From positions 1,484,974 through 1,548,973 of the forward strand of contig NC_037271.1 in the NCBI RefSeq assembly GCF_000002425.4: a stretch of 64,000 nt of DNA, given 5' to 3'. A program made the position numbers and the translations under genes. The first letter of the stretch is position 1. Each line of letters starts with the position of its first letter. Of this stretch, positions 46,721-60,072 are shown piece after piece. A model generated the notes under the pieces. The model saw only the letters and a list, made by a program, of their open reading frames with translations. It made no database searches and was not told where the DNA came from. Origin of the DNA: Physcomitrium patens (Eukaryota; Streptophyta; Bryopsida; Funariales; Funariaceae).

Positions 46721-48300
46721 CGCCCCCAAGGCTTGCTTGGCTTGACTGAGAGCATCCACTCATGCGAAATAACAACAAAGGTAGAACCTTGAGTTTGGGG
46801 GATGCAAAGAAAGTCGCAGGCTTTGGCCCGGTTTGAGACTGGAAGTGAGCGTGCTGTTGTTCGTCATTGGTTCAAGTCCGTTAGCTCGCGTCTGTACCCA
46901 CCCAGATTAGTGAGAGGCTTCTGTTCGATCGGCTGGGCTTTGTTTGTCTTCACTGCCGGATTGGCTTGTTCCCCTTCTGTGTCGTGGCGTTGTCCTCTCT
47001 GTCCCGGATATCAATCTTTGCTGGATTTGTCCTTTTCTGTTACCATAGCGTATTCCTGGACCTCCGAAATTTCGTTCTTTGTTCGCCCTTTTCTTGATCC
47101 CTTTGTTTGATTTCTTTTTGTGGCGTTTCTGTTTGTGGCTTTTTTTTATTATTATTATTTTGTTTCACTTTTGGACTTGATTTGAGAATTCACGCTGGCT
47201 TTGTGTGTCAGGCGGTGGGCCCGTTTTTGTATCTGTGTTATGATAGTTGTTGCGTTTCCTCTTGCACCGTTGTTAGAATTGTGGGTCATGGTTCGATTTT
47301 CTGTTTCATCGTTCCCGGATATTATTGCCCCTACATATCTCCGGTCTTGAACCCACACTCCTCGTTGTTCTCGGAGGGTGTTGCTCACTATTTCGATCTC
47401 GTGTGGCGTTTTCCCCTAGCCCTTTTTTGTCCAGGCCTGCGCTTTTGCTTTGTCCGCCGCAATTCTGCGGATGCGGAATCCGTTTTTCGATGTCTCGTTT
47501 TTGAATAGTTCCGGCTGTTCATTTGCAAAGTTGTTGTCAAGCATCTGCAGCGTTCCTCTTTCTCTATCAGTTCATCGTTTGTCTACTGTAATCCCCTAGG
47601 CTAGGGAGAGCCTTCTGATGCTGTTGGAATCTGGTGGGGGCTTTTTCAGATTATGTTTTGTCTTTTGGGATGCTGTTTTTGGTGCAATGATCTTATCGCA
47701 AACTCTTCGTTTCCGTGCATGGACTGTTCGTTGCTGATGAAATCTTTGTATATTTTTTAAATTTTATTAGTAATGTTGTTAATTTGTGTTTGTCGTCTTT
47801 GAGAGATAGTTATGAGTTCTGACGAAACATGCACGCTCGTCAGCGGAATGTGCTGCGTGTTATCCAAAGCGTTGTTGAGACACTTTGTATAACAATGTGG
47901 TGTGAAATTGGGTAGTCGAGTTCTTCGATGTGTCTTTTATTAGAATGATCCACAATATACTCTTGCGCACTAAACTATGTTAGAATATGTTCAAGGATGG
48001 AGTGCGAAGTGACATGCTCTATTTATTTATATTTAGAGCTTTGTGTTTGTTTTTAGTTTTGATGAAGGATTGTTGCTCGTGTGTGTTTAAAATCAGTCAG
48101 ATTATAGTTGTGATTCATGTGTATGTTTATCAACTGACAGAAATTATTTTAAGGTTTGCTGCTATGTGGCCGTTTGTGTACGCTATTTGCTTATGACAAA
48201 GTTTATTATTGATATAACATTGCGTCAGATTTGTTAAATGTTTTAGCATTATTATTGGTGATAAATTATTGCATTTTTTAGACTATGAGATTTAAGGAAT
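46721..48300. other. Upstream region of the right NIN-like gene, unlike the left one
   Basis: Immediately beyond the palindrome edge the sequence no longer pairs with the left flank. In gene orientation it is again purine-rich (plus strand pyrimidine-rich: CCCTTTTCTTGATCCC, TTTCTCTATCAG), similar in character to the left leader but not alignable over length by eye. It grades into AT-rich DNA by about 47,700. The plus-strand frames here (102 aa and 133 aa) are Cys/Phe-rich translations of pyrimidine-rich DNA and show no domain. Confidence 0.45.
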
Positions 48301-48918
48301 TTCACCTTTCACAGAATTATTTTTCTTTTTCCTTCATGTTTAAAATACAGTGTCCAATGGGGCAGCACATAGTGTTGTTTTTTGTTTTTTGTTTTTTTGG
48401 TAGTTATTGAATTTTTATTTATTTTCTGTGATAGTCAAGGACTCAAACACCACTAGTTTCAATAGTGATTTTATAATCAAGCATATGGGTGCACTTCAAA
48501 TCCTAAATGTTTTGCATAAATATGAAATTATCTAGCTTCTACTTTATAATGTATAAAGATTCAATATACATGTACCTTTTCAATCTAAATGTAGAAGGTT
48601 GTAGCTCTACCTTCATGCACTGCAAATCTTAATTGTTGAATGACACATGAATAGGTAAAAATAAGATAGAAAAAACAAAAGAGAACTTCAACAAAGGCAC
48701 ATGTTTGCTTCTAGTTGTACTTGTGCCGAAGTACTTTACTTAAATCAATCCAACACTGAACAATCTTGTCTAGTGTTGAGAAGAAAAGACATAGCCACTC
48801 GTAAAAGATGCCTCATCATCATTATCATCACACTTTTGGTGATTGTAGAATATCCTTGCCTTATGTTTCACCCACCAAATCCATTTCATTGTTGTGATGG
48901 CTTCAAATAAGATGAAAC

Positions 48919-48970
<52 letters not shown>

Positions 48971-49862
48971 TAATGCATGTTGAATGTAGGAAATTTCATT
49001 TCATAAATTAGGGCCATGTCATGTCGTGATACATTAAGAAGATTACATTTATGCTCATATGCATGAATGCAATATTTATTTATTTATTTATTAATGCAAC
49101 TTGCAAACATATTTCAGTACACAAGAAACATGGTCACTATTTTTAAAACTAATTGAAAGTTTATAAGCAAAATTACATGTCATAAGTGTTTCAAATATAT
49201 AATGAATAAGTAAATTTATACACTTCAATATTAAAATATGTAAAGATACCAGATCCTTGTTTGTGTCGTGATTTGTTTTTATTAAAAGCATATAAAATAC
49301 CTGGATATGAAAAATAACAACAATATAATAAAATTATACAATAAAAGTAAATAAATTCTAATTTTGAATGTGAGCTTTTAACAACTATTATGATATTGGG
49401 ATTGAAATAATTTTAACTTGTTCAAACTTAAATTGAATAAAAAGTAGTACATAATAAAAGCTTACTTTTTATGATTGTGATTCAGAAAATATATCACACT
49501 TTGGAAATCTTGAAAAGCATCGTCATATCAACATTACAAATAATTTCAACCTGTTTAAATGGTAGAATAATCTGTAAACATGTTTAATTCTATATATAGA
49601 TGTAGATACAGATATATTGTATACATGTGTGAATTTAGAATGTCATAAAAAAAATTGTTATTCATGTTGCAAATATATTAGAATTAGTTTTTAGTTTCCA
49701 AAATTTTAATTTTATTTTAAGTCATTTGGAATTATTTAATGTAAAAATATTAATATGTTTTAAAATTGGACTATAAAATCGATACCCAACATGGCCTACA
49801 ATTTATGCACTTTCTTTTTGTATGTAGTCACTTTGTTGTGAAGCTTAACTGAGGGCATTCCT
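48301..49862. other. AT-rich intergenic DNA
   Basis: Includes a long (TA)n tract at about 48923-48971 and a short (ATTT)n at about 49075-49093. No gene supported. Confidence 0.6.
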
Positions 49863-50162
49863 TTGTGTTTTCAATGCGAACTGGGCCCAGCCTTGGATCA
49901 AGGCAAGCATATTGGCATATCCACAATCATTAATGATAGAATTGCAAATATGGGGGGTGGTGTGGGGTATGTGGCATTGGCTGTGGACATAAGCCCCATG
50001 GTGGCATACTACTTAGGAAATGTGTCCAAGCCTGCCCCCTTTTTTAGTCATCTGAACGGGGAAGGTTCCTATGAAGTGTGCGTGGGTTTGACTAGAGCAT
50101 TAAGGACTATTAAAGAGATTTGGGACATAAGTTGCAGAGAAGTAGGACAAAGGCACTTATGA
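49863..50162 (+). other. Isolated 99-codon open frame in a GC-richer patch
   Basis: A 300-bp patch of higher GC in AT-rich DNA carries an ATG-to-TGA frame (MCFQCELGPALDQGKHIGIS onward) with a Gly-rich central part. No recognised domain, no splice context and no clear promoter. It could be a relic of a transposon or gene, or chance. Low confidence that it is coding. Confidence 0.2.
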
Positions 50163-53100
50163 AAACATTGCTTAGAGGTTTCACTATCAAGGATGACATT
50201 TGTGGCTTAGAAACTTGACTATTATACTGATAGAAAATGAATTTCACATGTGCATATTGTTTAATTGTATCTGGTAAGTAGTAAACCTCATAAAATTTAA
50301 TGCTGTAAACATTGGAATTTGACTCAATGATCTTAAAGTTCTAAGATCATAGTCCTTTCTTATCTGTTTTGTTTGTTATCAATAAACAGATTAAAAGTTT
50401 AAAAAACTAAAGATAAAAAACTAAACTTGAGTTTAATGTCCATTTGAATATTGAAGAAACCACAATATATTACAAGATAAAATGTCAAGATGATGGATGC
50501 AAGTGTTGTATTAAGATACATTAATTCTAATTTGGTATTTTTTTAAAAATTAAAATAATAAACATAAAATAATTGTATGATAAAAGGATTAAAGTCCTAA
50601 TATATTTATATTGGCTGGTGTTAGAAATGTTTGTCCAATTTGTCAGATTATGTCACTGTTTTGTTTAGGTGTTCAGATTTCACAAATAGTTTTAGGAAAA
50701 AAAAAAAATAATAAATAAAAAATGAATTCATTTCAAAAACTTATATTTGATGTTATACATCTTTCACTAAAAATCATATATAATATCAAATTAAATCCTA
50801 CCAAAATCTTAGGAATTCAACTTTTGTACAAAATTACATCAAAAAGATCATATATATATATATATATATATATATACATTAGGGCAACTTGTTTTGAAGC
50901 ACAAGTTGTCATGTCCGAAATGGACTACTTACGTCGTCATTGAGACCAAAATGGTAAGTCAAAGAGTCTTGTGGTGTGGATATTCCAAGTTTAATTTCAA
51001 CCACAAATTTCAGGTTGAAATGCTGAGCTTCAAATAATAAAAAAATAAAAATAAAAGTCACTTAAAAATGACATTCACACCTAAAATGTAGCCTATTTGT
51101 AAAGATACTCCAAATAGTTGTTAGGTCCACAATTGAGTAATATCATCGCCAAACCTCAAATAGATGTGAATATTTGTTCCAAATCTCAAACATAATAGTT
51201 GGAATTCAATGTTGAAAAAATGATAATAATGATAATAATAATAATAATTATAATTATTTATGTATGAAGTTTTCCTTCACCTTCTTGTCTACAGAAGCCT
51301 GTAACTGGGTATTGTAGCCATGAACCACATTTTTATCATATTTGTAGCTTAAATGTCTTCGAAAACAGAATCTGTATTGATCTATAATCAAATCTACTTT
51401 TGTTTACTTTTATTTAAATTTATAATTTATTTTATTTTTACAAACTTTATTACAGTAATAGTGATAGAAAAATGATGATTATTATTGTAGAGGAAAAGTT
51501 GCGGATTTATAGTTCTCTATTGTAAATATTTTTTTCAATAATTTGAAATTGTCACTTGAATCAATTGTTCATTAGTGCATGATCATATATGACATAGTGA
51601 TTATAAATGAAATGGCTTTGACCAATTTCATGCATCATTATATACAAAATTTGTGGTTCTATCTTGTATTCCAAATAATAAATATTCTAAGTATAATATT
51701 TTTAATTTTTTAAATAAAAATTTCCTTTTAAGTGAAGATGATCCCATGATACTACATGCATGCATAGATGCATACGTGCATACTTGAAAAGATGCACACA
51801 TACGATTGTGTATAAATTGATATTAAATTAATATTTTATTATGTTTATTACTATTACATTTAATGTGTTTTTATTTTTACATTTTTTTGTCACCACAAAC
51901 CAATAAAGTATGTACACCATTAACCAGTATATATATATATATTTGACTATATAATTTTTCACAAAATACTGCACAAATTTTCATTTTCATTTTCAATTTT
52001 TTTTTCTATGATAAAAACTTGTGGCTTGTGAATTTACTCTAATAAGTATGAAAAACACATTGCAATGCATCATTTTCAAATACTATTGGATATATGAACA
52101 ATATCAAATTACACATAATTGAAATAATTGTTATGTTTTAAGAGATACCAACATCCCTTGCCTATCCACTACTACTACTACTAATTATTACTTCCAATAT
52201 CATAAAAATTACAAAAATTATTAACATCTCCATGTCCCATCGTTTTTGAACCTATTGTAGCATTCCAAGGCATAGAAGTAAATATCATGTCCGAATTATC
52301 TTTGGAAAATCAAATCATTCTTACATTTTTTAACCAATTAAGAAATAAACTAATGAATTTTTTTTTTTACCTATTTTAAGGACATCACCATTTTTTATAT
52401 AAAAAAACATTTTTTGCAATATGTTGATTAATAATGTAAATTAACATTTTTATTGAATGAACTATCTATCCTTTATCCTTGCTAATTCATTAATGAATTT
52501 AATATGATGGATATTCAGACGTTAGTTTCTACTGTCAATTAAATTAGGGGCTAATTTTAAAGCTTAGAATTAATTCTAATTATTTTACATCAAATTCAAA
52601 AAACAGGCTCTACACTTTATATAAGCATATATATACACAGATACATACACACAAACTATTTGTCTAAATTATACATTATCCTTTTTATTGGTGTTTTATT
52701 TATTTATTTATTTAAAACTTGCCTTATAAATTCACAAGCCTTATTTGATTGTGGAATTTGAAGCCTCAAAAAGCATGCCATGTAGATGTACAAGATATGA
52801 GTTGCGTTGACTTGGATTCTTCACAATAAGAAAGAAAATTTCAAGATTTTATGTTTTTTGGTGTTATTGCGGATTCAAATTGACAAAGAAAAATATCCGA
52901 CTTTATTAGGGTTTCATTGTTACTCATTCAAAATTTTGTAATGATGTAAAATGGAAAGAGTTAGAGATGATGTCACTTGAGTTTGGTGGTTCATGGACAT
53001 GGCAAAAGACCTTTGCACAAAGAATTGGTGCTACAATTTTGTATGTGGGTTGAATTTAGTTTTTGTGTCCTTGGTTATTGTCCATTTGGGTATGTCTTGT

Positions 53101-55216
53101 AAAAACTAAAATCTATCATTAAAATATGAAAGATAATTCAGATGTATTTTTATTTATTTATTTATTTATTTATTTATGTAATGAATGGAGTGATGAAAAT
53201 ATTTTCATGTCAGTCATATGGAACATGAGATTTGTTCAAAATTGTTGAAGTCAATAACTTGAAAAAGAATTAACTTAAAAAGATCACATGTAGCCATAAT
53301 ACACTTGGGTCATACTAATTTAGTGTTTTATCACATAAAATGTCTAGTATATTTGAAAACGTCTTTATACATGTCTGTAAAACAGTGTGCTTCTGCAAAG
53401 GTTTTAATAAGTTTTTTTTTGTTTTTATAAAATAAGATATTTTTTCAAAATTGAAGTTTCATTGTTTTGTTACTTTCTTCAAGCACTTGATAATAGAAAA
53501 AGTTTAAAAAAGAAAGATCGTGAATCATTTAAATGTATTTTGAAACCATTTTAGATGGTAATTTGCAAAAAAAGGATTCTTCAATTTGAAAAAAGGAGTG
53601 TGAGAATCATGCACAACATTTTACTATGTAGTCTGTAATAAGTTGTATTCTCCTTTTTTAAAGACAAAAAGTATTACTTGAAATATTCAATATTTTAAAT
53701 TAACGTCTCATTTTAAATGTTTACTAATTCATTAGTTCATTCTTTTCCAGCTCCAAGGCAACTCATTCTAAGTAATAACTTTTCCTTAATGTTATTCATT
53801 GAATTTTAAGGGGTATTTCTTTTGATACAAATTTCATCTGTACTTCTTCAATATTTGCATGATTTTGGAAAAATATATCATTTTTCCAGTAAAACGTTGA
53901 CACTTAACAATCAAATCCTTTGACAATTACTAATTTAACCTAATTGGAAAAAAAATCATATGGGGCCTTAGATATTACAATTTTGTTTTATATATCCCAC
54001 AATGAGTAAAGTTCAAACATTGAATGTCAGATACAAAGTGCTTTCATCTATGGTGCTCACAGTTTACATGCTTCAAAATCATAAATAATGCTACTTTGCC
54101 GTATTCAATAGTAGTAAAAATCAACAAATATTGAGTAGCTTTTAAAGTAAAACACTGATTTTGGTGTCTTCTACTGCTAATATGTGTGTGTAAATACATG
54201 TAGAAACAAATATATATATATTTTTATATAAGCATGAGCGTAAAAATGAATTTTGTTTTACAACCCAGTTTTCCTTAGAAGCTTCTAAAACGTGTAAGTC
54301 AATGTGCCATTATGACATTAGATCCTAGTGATCTGTGAACCACAACGCACATTCAAGTCCATATTAGACATTGTCCGTATTAAAGTGCAATTGGTCAGTG
54401 TGCAAAAGACATGAGACGTTTTTACAATTACCTCACATTCCTGTTTGTACAGCACAGCTAAGCTTCATGTCACCGTAATGGTTACAGAGCTGTAAAGCAC
54501 AAACTGTAAGGGCCTCTCACACAAGCTAAACAAAATTACCCCTCAAACTGTGCAGGCACAATCAACCCAGTGGAAGTAAAAGTGTGTGTATCAGGACACT
54601 GAATGTTAGCAAATCTTACAGGCAACCTTTGATTGTGAAGGACTTACTTCTTGCCAGTGTTGATTGAGCATTTGCAGAGGTTTTCAAGGGCTGTCACAAT
54701 CAGGCAAATGTGCAGGCATTTCGAAAGCAGGCTCTAAGTCGGTACAGCAGAAGTACAAAGAAACTTTTCAGGTGGCGAAAATTGTTACTGGAGGCAAAAA
54801 AAAAAAAAAAAAAAAAAAAAAAGAAAAAGAAACGAATAAAGAAGGGCTGTATTCTTGACCAGGTGTACTCATTTACCACAAATGCAACTCAAAATCTGCT
54901 CAGCATATTCTAAGCGTGTGAACAGACGACGAGACTGAGGGAGAAGATCCAGCACTCCATTTGTAAAGGTTTGGAAGGTGTCCAGGCCCTTAACAAGTTT
55001 TCTAATTGAATGTCAACCAAGAAAATCTGAAACTGAAGAACATTTCAAAAACACATTCATGCCGCCCAACTTCCATGTCACATGCTCGATCTTTACAAGG
55101 TGAATGGTTCCATGTACTAGTCATACTTAGTTTGATGCTGTCTATGTACCGGTACACGTGGCCGTGAGATATGTTTCGTGTACCCCAATCCTTGCCTGAT
55201 AATTTAATACCAAGCT
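50163..55216. other. AT-rich intergenic DNA and 3' flank of the plastid protein gene
   Basis: Contains (TA)n at about 50850-50876, an (ATA/ATG)n patch near 51220-51250, a (TTTA)n run at about 53148-53177 and a 27-A homopolymer at about 54796-54822. From about 54,300 the composition becomes more balanced; this is probably the 3' UTR and downstream region of the minus-strand gene ending at 55217. No other gene is supported. Confidence 0.5.
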
Positions 55217-58200
55217 TTACTCGGCTTTCTTCTGGGCTTCCTGCAACAACTCGTTGGCCTTTGCTTGCGCCTCCTTGAGCAATGGCTTTGAAGCATCTAC
55301 TGCCTTCGCTGCCATCGGCTTAGCCTGTTCCCATGCTTTCTCCACGTATGGCTTTGCCACAACTCCAGCCTCTTGGGCCTTCACCCATGCCTGCATGCAG
55401 AACTTCACTGTTAAATCTAGGATTTGTAACATGATTATGGAGTGGATACAGACAAAACTTGATGAACAGTCCCTTACTCATAAATAGATTCACAAGAGAA
55501 TTAGTGAGGATGCATCTAGTAAGGGTTTCATGTTCAATAGTGTGAATGATAGTTATAATCAAAACCCAGGAAAAATCTTCGGGTTCTCGTGTACAGGGAG
55601 AAGAACACAGTAAGCCAATACATCAACCAAATTCTCTACTGTACCTTTTCTGCAAAAGGCTTCCCCTTGACGTAAATATCCTCTGCAATGGGAGTTACCT
55701 TGTCTACAGCCTCATCAATTTTCTGCACATTGCACAAGAGGAACATATGCGACGCGTCATGTAGGGACTAAAGAACATTGATCATATATAGAAACATGAA
55801 TGAATACCACATGTGGTTATTTTTAATGTGTGCTCTGCTGGTCTTCAACTCTGGGTTGCCAAGAAGTGATAACAAAGGTGAACTCGTTTGAGTTTCAGAA
55901 TCAAGTGCAATGAAGTGAATCATGTAATTTGAATGAGAAGCTTACATCTTGAATTTCCTTCAGTTGCTTTTCTGGCAAAACGAACAGAACAGCTCCAACT
56001 CCAAGCGTGGCCAAGAGTAAAAAGAACTGTGAGACAAACAGAGGTAGAAATCCATGTGTCTTCTTCTTGATAGTTATACTTGGCACACCGTCCTTTTGGC
56101 GATTAACCTGCTCCACAGCCAATTCATTCACTAAGCAAAGGTGACAAAAGAGTCTCCAGTATTTCATCACGAAAATCACGCTACAAAATCCCAACTCGCG
56201 GATATAATTACATATAGCCCGTATTTACGCAATTGACAATGAAATCTACGTGCATCTGAATAACTTTTCGACATGTGCGTAGGAACTCAAATAATGTTAC
56301 TCGAATAATAGGAGAACAAGTTCTGTGTTGCAGACGCGAGAGAATCATAAACGTCGCATTCTTTAGCGCAACTCGCACAAACTCTACAAAGACTGGTATC
56401 ATGAACAGCAAGCTGAAGGTTTGGAAATACAGAACCTCAAAACATTTAGAAGCTAGGTAATTAACTACTTTAATACCAGCACTCCCACAAATATAGTTAA
56501 CTGACAGAGGGCCCAGAAATGGACACCTTTTCAACAGCGGCTCTCTCCCGCTCGGCTATCTGAGCAGCAGTAGTAGCCTCTCGTGCTCTGCGAGCCTCAG
56601 CTTGTTTCTCAGCTTCTTGTCTCTCAGCTCTGAGTGCCTCAGCCTCTCTTTCCTGTCGAGCCTTCTCTGCTGCCTCCTTCAGCACCTGCCAGGGAAACCA
56701 TAATTGCAGGTAAAATCATCGAATAGTAATGCTTCCCAACACAGTCCACCTGAGATTTGGAATGTAAAAAAAAAACTAGTGATAAAACACACGGCAAAAC
56801 CCAAGCTCTAATTGAGAAGTTCCGAGAAACATCAGTGCACTGCATGAACCAAATAAAAGGTTGCTACCTTTGATCCAGTATTATGAAAACTAGAGTGAGA
56901 GAGATGGGAACCATTGAGAGCTTACACTTGCAGCTGATGAAGTGGTTGTTTGCTCTGGCTGTACAGCTACAGCAGGGGCTGGAGCAACAGACGGAGCTGG
57001 AGCTGAAAAACCCTGTCTCCCTCTTTTCTCCTGAAAAGAGACAAGCTAGTAGTCAGCTTATTATAAGTCGCTATATTAAGAAAAAGAAACTAAATCTCCA
57101 ATATGGTATCTAAAGAGTATCACAGCGAGAGAATTCATTTTTTCTTGTCCAATAAAAACAAGTATTAAGCTATCTTCATCTTGCAATTGGATGGCGACAA
57201 ATTCTATAGCGAAGGCGGTGAACAAACCTTGATTCTCTGAAGAAGCTCCTTGTACTCTTCTGCACTAGTCGTGTCCGCAATTGCAGCAGGTGGTTTAATT
57301 ACGACTTCCAGGAGTGGGGCGCTTCCTGATCAAAATCAACATAATCGCTCAGATCTTCCAGAACGTAGAGAAAACGCTACAGTCACTTAATATACGATAT
57401 AATCTCACTTTTCCAACCGTAAGCAAAGGAAGATAATGTTTCACAGCAATATCACCGCTAACTCAAACCCTAGTCTTATGAGCGATATCTGATGTTCAAT
57501 AAGATGAATTTTTTGTAAATCATACAGAGCAAAGCAAATCCCAGTCAAGAAATAACGATAAGTTGCAATAACAAAAGGAAAGCTCTAACAAATGGTTGGA
57601 AAGGTTGCAATGGCCCGAACAAAAAGGGCATAATAGCTAAATTCAGGGAGCTAGGAATGTGCTAATTAAAATTTCTTGAACACGCTTGTGAACCTACGGA
57701 CAAGGGTACCATCACACAAATCATAAACCTTAAAGCGAAGGCACTAGCAACCTGCTTCAAATAACAAACACGAGAAAAGGCCTTGGCCTTATCACGACAC
57801 TTTCTGGTTTACTGCTTCAGCGCACTCTGGCATTGCAAAGGTTATCCTTAGTATCAAAGCCTGACCAGAGCATGAATCCCCACATATTCTCCCCAACACA
57901 CACAAACACACACAATAAATAACTGAAAAGTAATATCACCAGAAATATGAACTGCGCGTGGACGAGAAGAAAGATAAGAGTCCACTACACACTCTATCCG
58001 CATCGCGAAGGCCCTCGGAAGCGCCACAATTTGGTCCTCGACTGGACGAATAAAACTAGCGGACAGCGGACACAAACTGCCCGCTCCGGATTGTAATATT
58101 AAACATCACAATCCGGGACCCAAAAACCAAGACCTCGAAACCCACCAGAAGGTCAGAGAATTCTCTCACAATTCGACGCCTCCACTCCAATCCACACCCA

Positions 58201-58474
58201 ATTTCTCAACAATGAGATGAACGAGGCACTAACCGACAAGGGCGGCAGCGAGGAGTGGCACGAGGAAGCCCCCGACGAGGTTGCCCGTCCCCTCAGCGTC
58301 ACCGGAGGCGCTACGCGCAGCGCATAGTGGGAGGTTCCGGGGCTCCGCAGCGCTGCAAGAGACACGAGAAGTGGAGACGAGGGTCGTCTTGGTGCGCAGA
58401 AATGGCTGCTGCTGCTGGCCAGAAATCTGCAGCGGTGTCCAGTTCAATGCCATGCTCAAGCTCGCCATCGCCAT
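55217..58474 (-). CDS. Predicted plastid-targeted membrane protein, seven exons, family unknown
   Basis: Exons (minus strand): 58474-58234, 57325-57228, 57030-56926, 56685-56527, 56107-55946, 55722-55645, 55390-55217. All introns are GT-AG and frames join without a break, giving 338 aa. Start ATG 58474 (CCATGGCG); an in-frame ATG at 58624 would add 50 residues. Residues 1-60 are Ser/Arg-rich and acid-poor, like a chloroplast transit peptide, followed by a hydrophobic stretch (NLVGGFLVPLLAAALVG). Then come a Pro/Ala linker (APAPSVAPAPAVAV), a highly charged Ala/Glu/Arg helix at 149-201 (coiled coil), one transmembrane segment at about 221-244 (FLPLFVSQFFLLLATLGVGA), and an amphipathic Ala/Lys tail (AWEQAKPMAAKAVDASKP). 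A plastid envelope or thylakoid protein is inferred. I cannot name a family. Confidence 0.85.
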
Positions 58475-58999
58475 GGATGCTATGGCTGCTGCTCGCACAA
58501 TTAACTTGCTGGTATCGCAGCAAAGTGTTCGAATGTCTCCGAATGCAATCAATCCAACATTGGCTGCGAGTGAGTTCGGGGGGAGAGCTGATTGATACGC
58601 TGACTGGCAGTGGTGCCTCCACACGACGCCTGCCTGCCAGCCTACAAAACTGGATTGGGCTGCTGCTGCTGCTGCCGCAGTCCCGCCATCGCGCGTCTGC
58701 GGGTGGCTATGAGCGGTGACGTTGTCAGTTGTGGTTCGTCGTTGTCAATTGTCGTTCGCCAGCGTCAGTTGTCGTTCGTCAGCGTCGTCGCTTTAAACTT
58801 GCGTTTGCGGGTATGAACGATGACGATGTTGTGATCTCGTTCACGTCATGGGAAACTACTTTCCTCTGCCAAACTGAGTAAAGCTTCACCAAGCTGGAAG
58901 CACGGGTATAGGGATTTTTAATTGTAAAAATAATATTACATAACACCAAATACATATGAGAATATATATTTATATATATATATATATATATATATAGGA
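58475..58999. other. 5' flank of the plastid protein gene
   Basis: GC-moderate leader next to the start codon, with CTGCTG-rich sequence near 58660 and a repeated GTCAGTTGT/GTCGTTCG phrase at 58720-58785. It then shifts to AT-rich DNA with a (TA)n tract at about 58969-58996. No TATA box that I can defend. Confidence 0.45.
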
Positions 59000-59202
59000 G
59001 AATGTTAAATAGATCCAAGTTTTTACTAAATCAATCCATCCATCCTATCCATCATGAGAAGAGAAAAAACAAAATGACATTTAAATTCATTTTTCCACTA
59101 TTGGATTTGCAACCAATAAAAACCAACCACTTTCATCATGACTATCATATTCTTCATTAAAGGTGGGTCTATTTTGTAAAAGCATAGGTCTATTTAACAT
59201 TC
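59000..59202. mobile_element. MITE-like element, family 2
   Basis: 203 bp with well-matched terminal inverted repeats: left GAATGTTAAATAGATCCAAG then TTTTTAC, right (reverse complement) GAATGTTAAATAGACCTATG then CTTTTAC. It sits inside a TA microsatellite: (TA)n on the left (58969-58996) and TATACATATATATATATATA on the right, consistent with insertion at a TA dinucleotide. It has no coding capacity. Only one copy is in the window. Confidence 0.7.
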
Positions 59203-60072
59203 ATATACATATATATATATATATATAGAAAGAGAGAGAGTGTGTGAAAAAGAAATAAAGAAAAGATTACTAAACCATCATATTTTCAGATGTTGAGAAA
59301 AAAAAAGTCTTTTGTGTATTTTAAAAAAATTGTTTAGAAGAAATAAATGTGTAAAATAATTTTATTTATTTAATTATTTTAATCATTAAAATTATGAATG
59401 GTTGGCAAACTTTTTATATTCTTGTTTGTTATCTATCTATCTTTCTATATATATGGAGACTTTTGTCTTAGTCAAATACATTTTTTGCCATGTCTAATGC
59501 TTTTTTAAATTTAATCTAATTTAGATGATTTTAAGAACTTAATGTAAAAATTTAGTTTTTCTATAAATTTTCAAAAAAATTATATTCTAACAACATAAAT
59601 ATTTGTACTTTTAAAAAAATCTACTAAGAAATAGATCTTAATTGGTGTAGTTTACATAATTTGTGATAAAATACCTTTCATACATAATTTTTATTTAAAA
59701 AAAATAACAAGCATATTAATCTTTATTCATTATATTAATAAATAAGTATTGATAATTCTTTGTGCAATTACATGACTCAAAAGAAAATTAAACATATCTT
59801 TCTATTATTTTTTTAAAACAACAAATATATTTTTGATTAAATACAATGTTTATATAATCAAATTGTAATTGAAGTTATTTCTAGCTAATAAATTTTAGTC
59901 ATACAATTTTTTTAAATATAAGTTTCTTCATAATTTATAATCTAATTCATCATAATAAAATAAAAATAAATTATTAAAATAATATTTTCACTTTGTAGAA
60001 TGAAGTCTAGCAATCATCAAAATAAATATTTTTAAATGGATAAAGTTCTACTATATATATGTATATATATAA
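59203..60072. other. AT-rich intergenic DNA
   Basis: TA microsatellite remnant, GA-rich run (AGAAAGAGAGAGAGTGTG near 59227), otherwise plain AT-rich sequence. No gene. Confidence 0.6.

Noticed and set aside
46802-47508. Two plus-strand frames (102 and 133 codons) upstream of the right NLP gene
   Set aside because: Phe/Cys/Leu-rich translations of pyrimidine-rich leader sequence; no domain and no splice or promoter support.
54664-54913. Lys-rich frames across the poly(A) run
   Set aside because: Frames exist only because an A homopolymer encodes poly-Lys; no conserved sequence on either side.
58229-58624. Start of the plastid protein at the upstream ATG (58624)
   Set aside because: It would place a Cys/His-containing stretch before the transit peptide; the ATG at 58474 in CCATGGCG context starts a typical transit peptide. 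Not excluded without cDNA.
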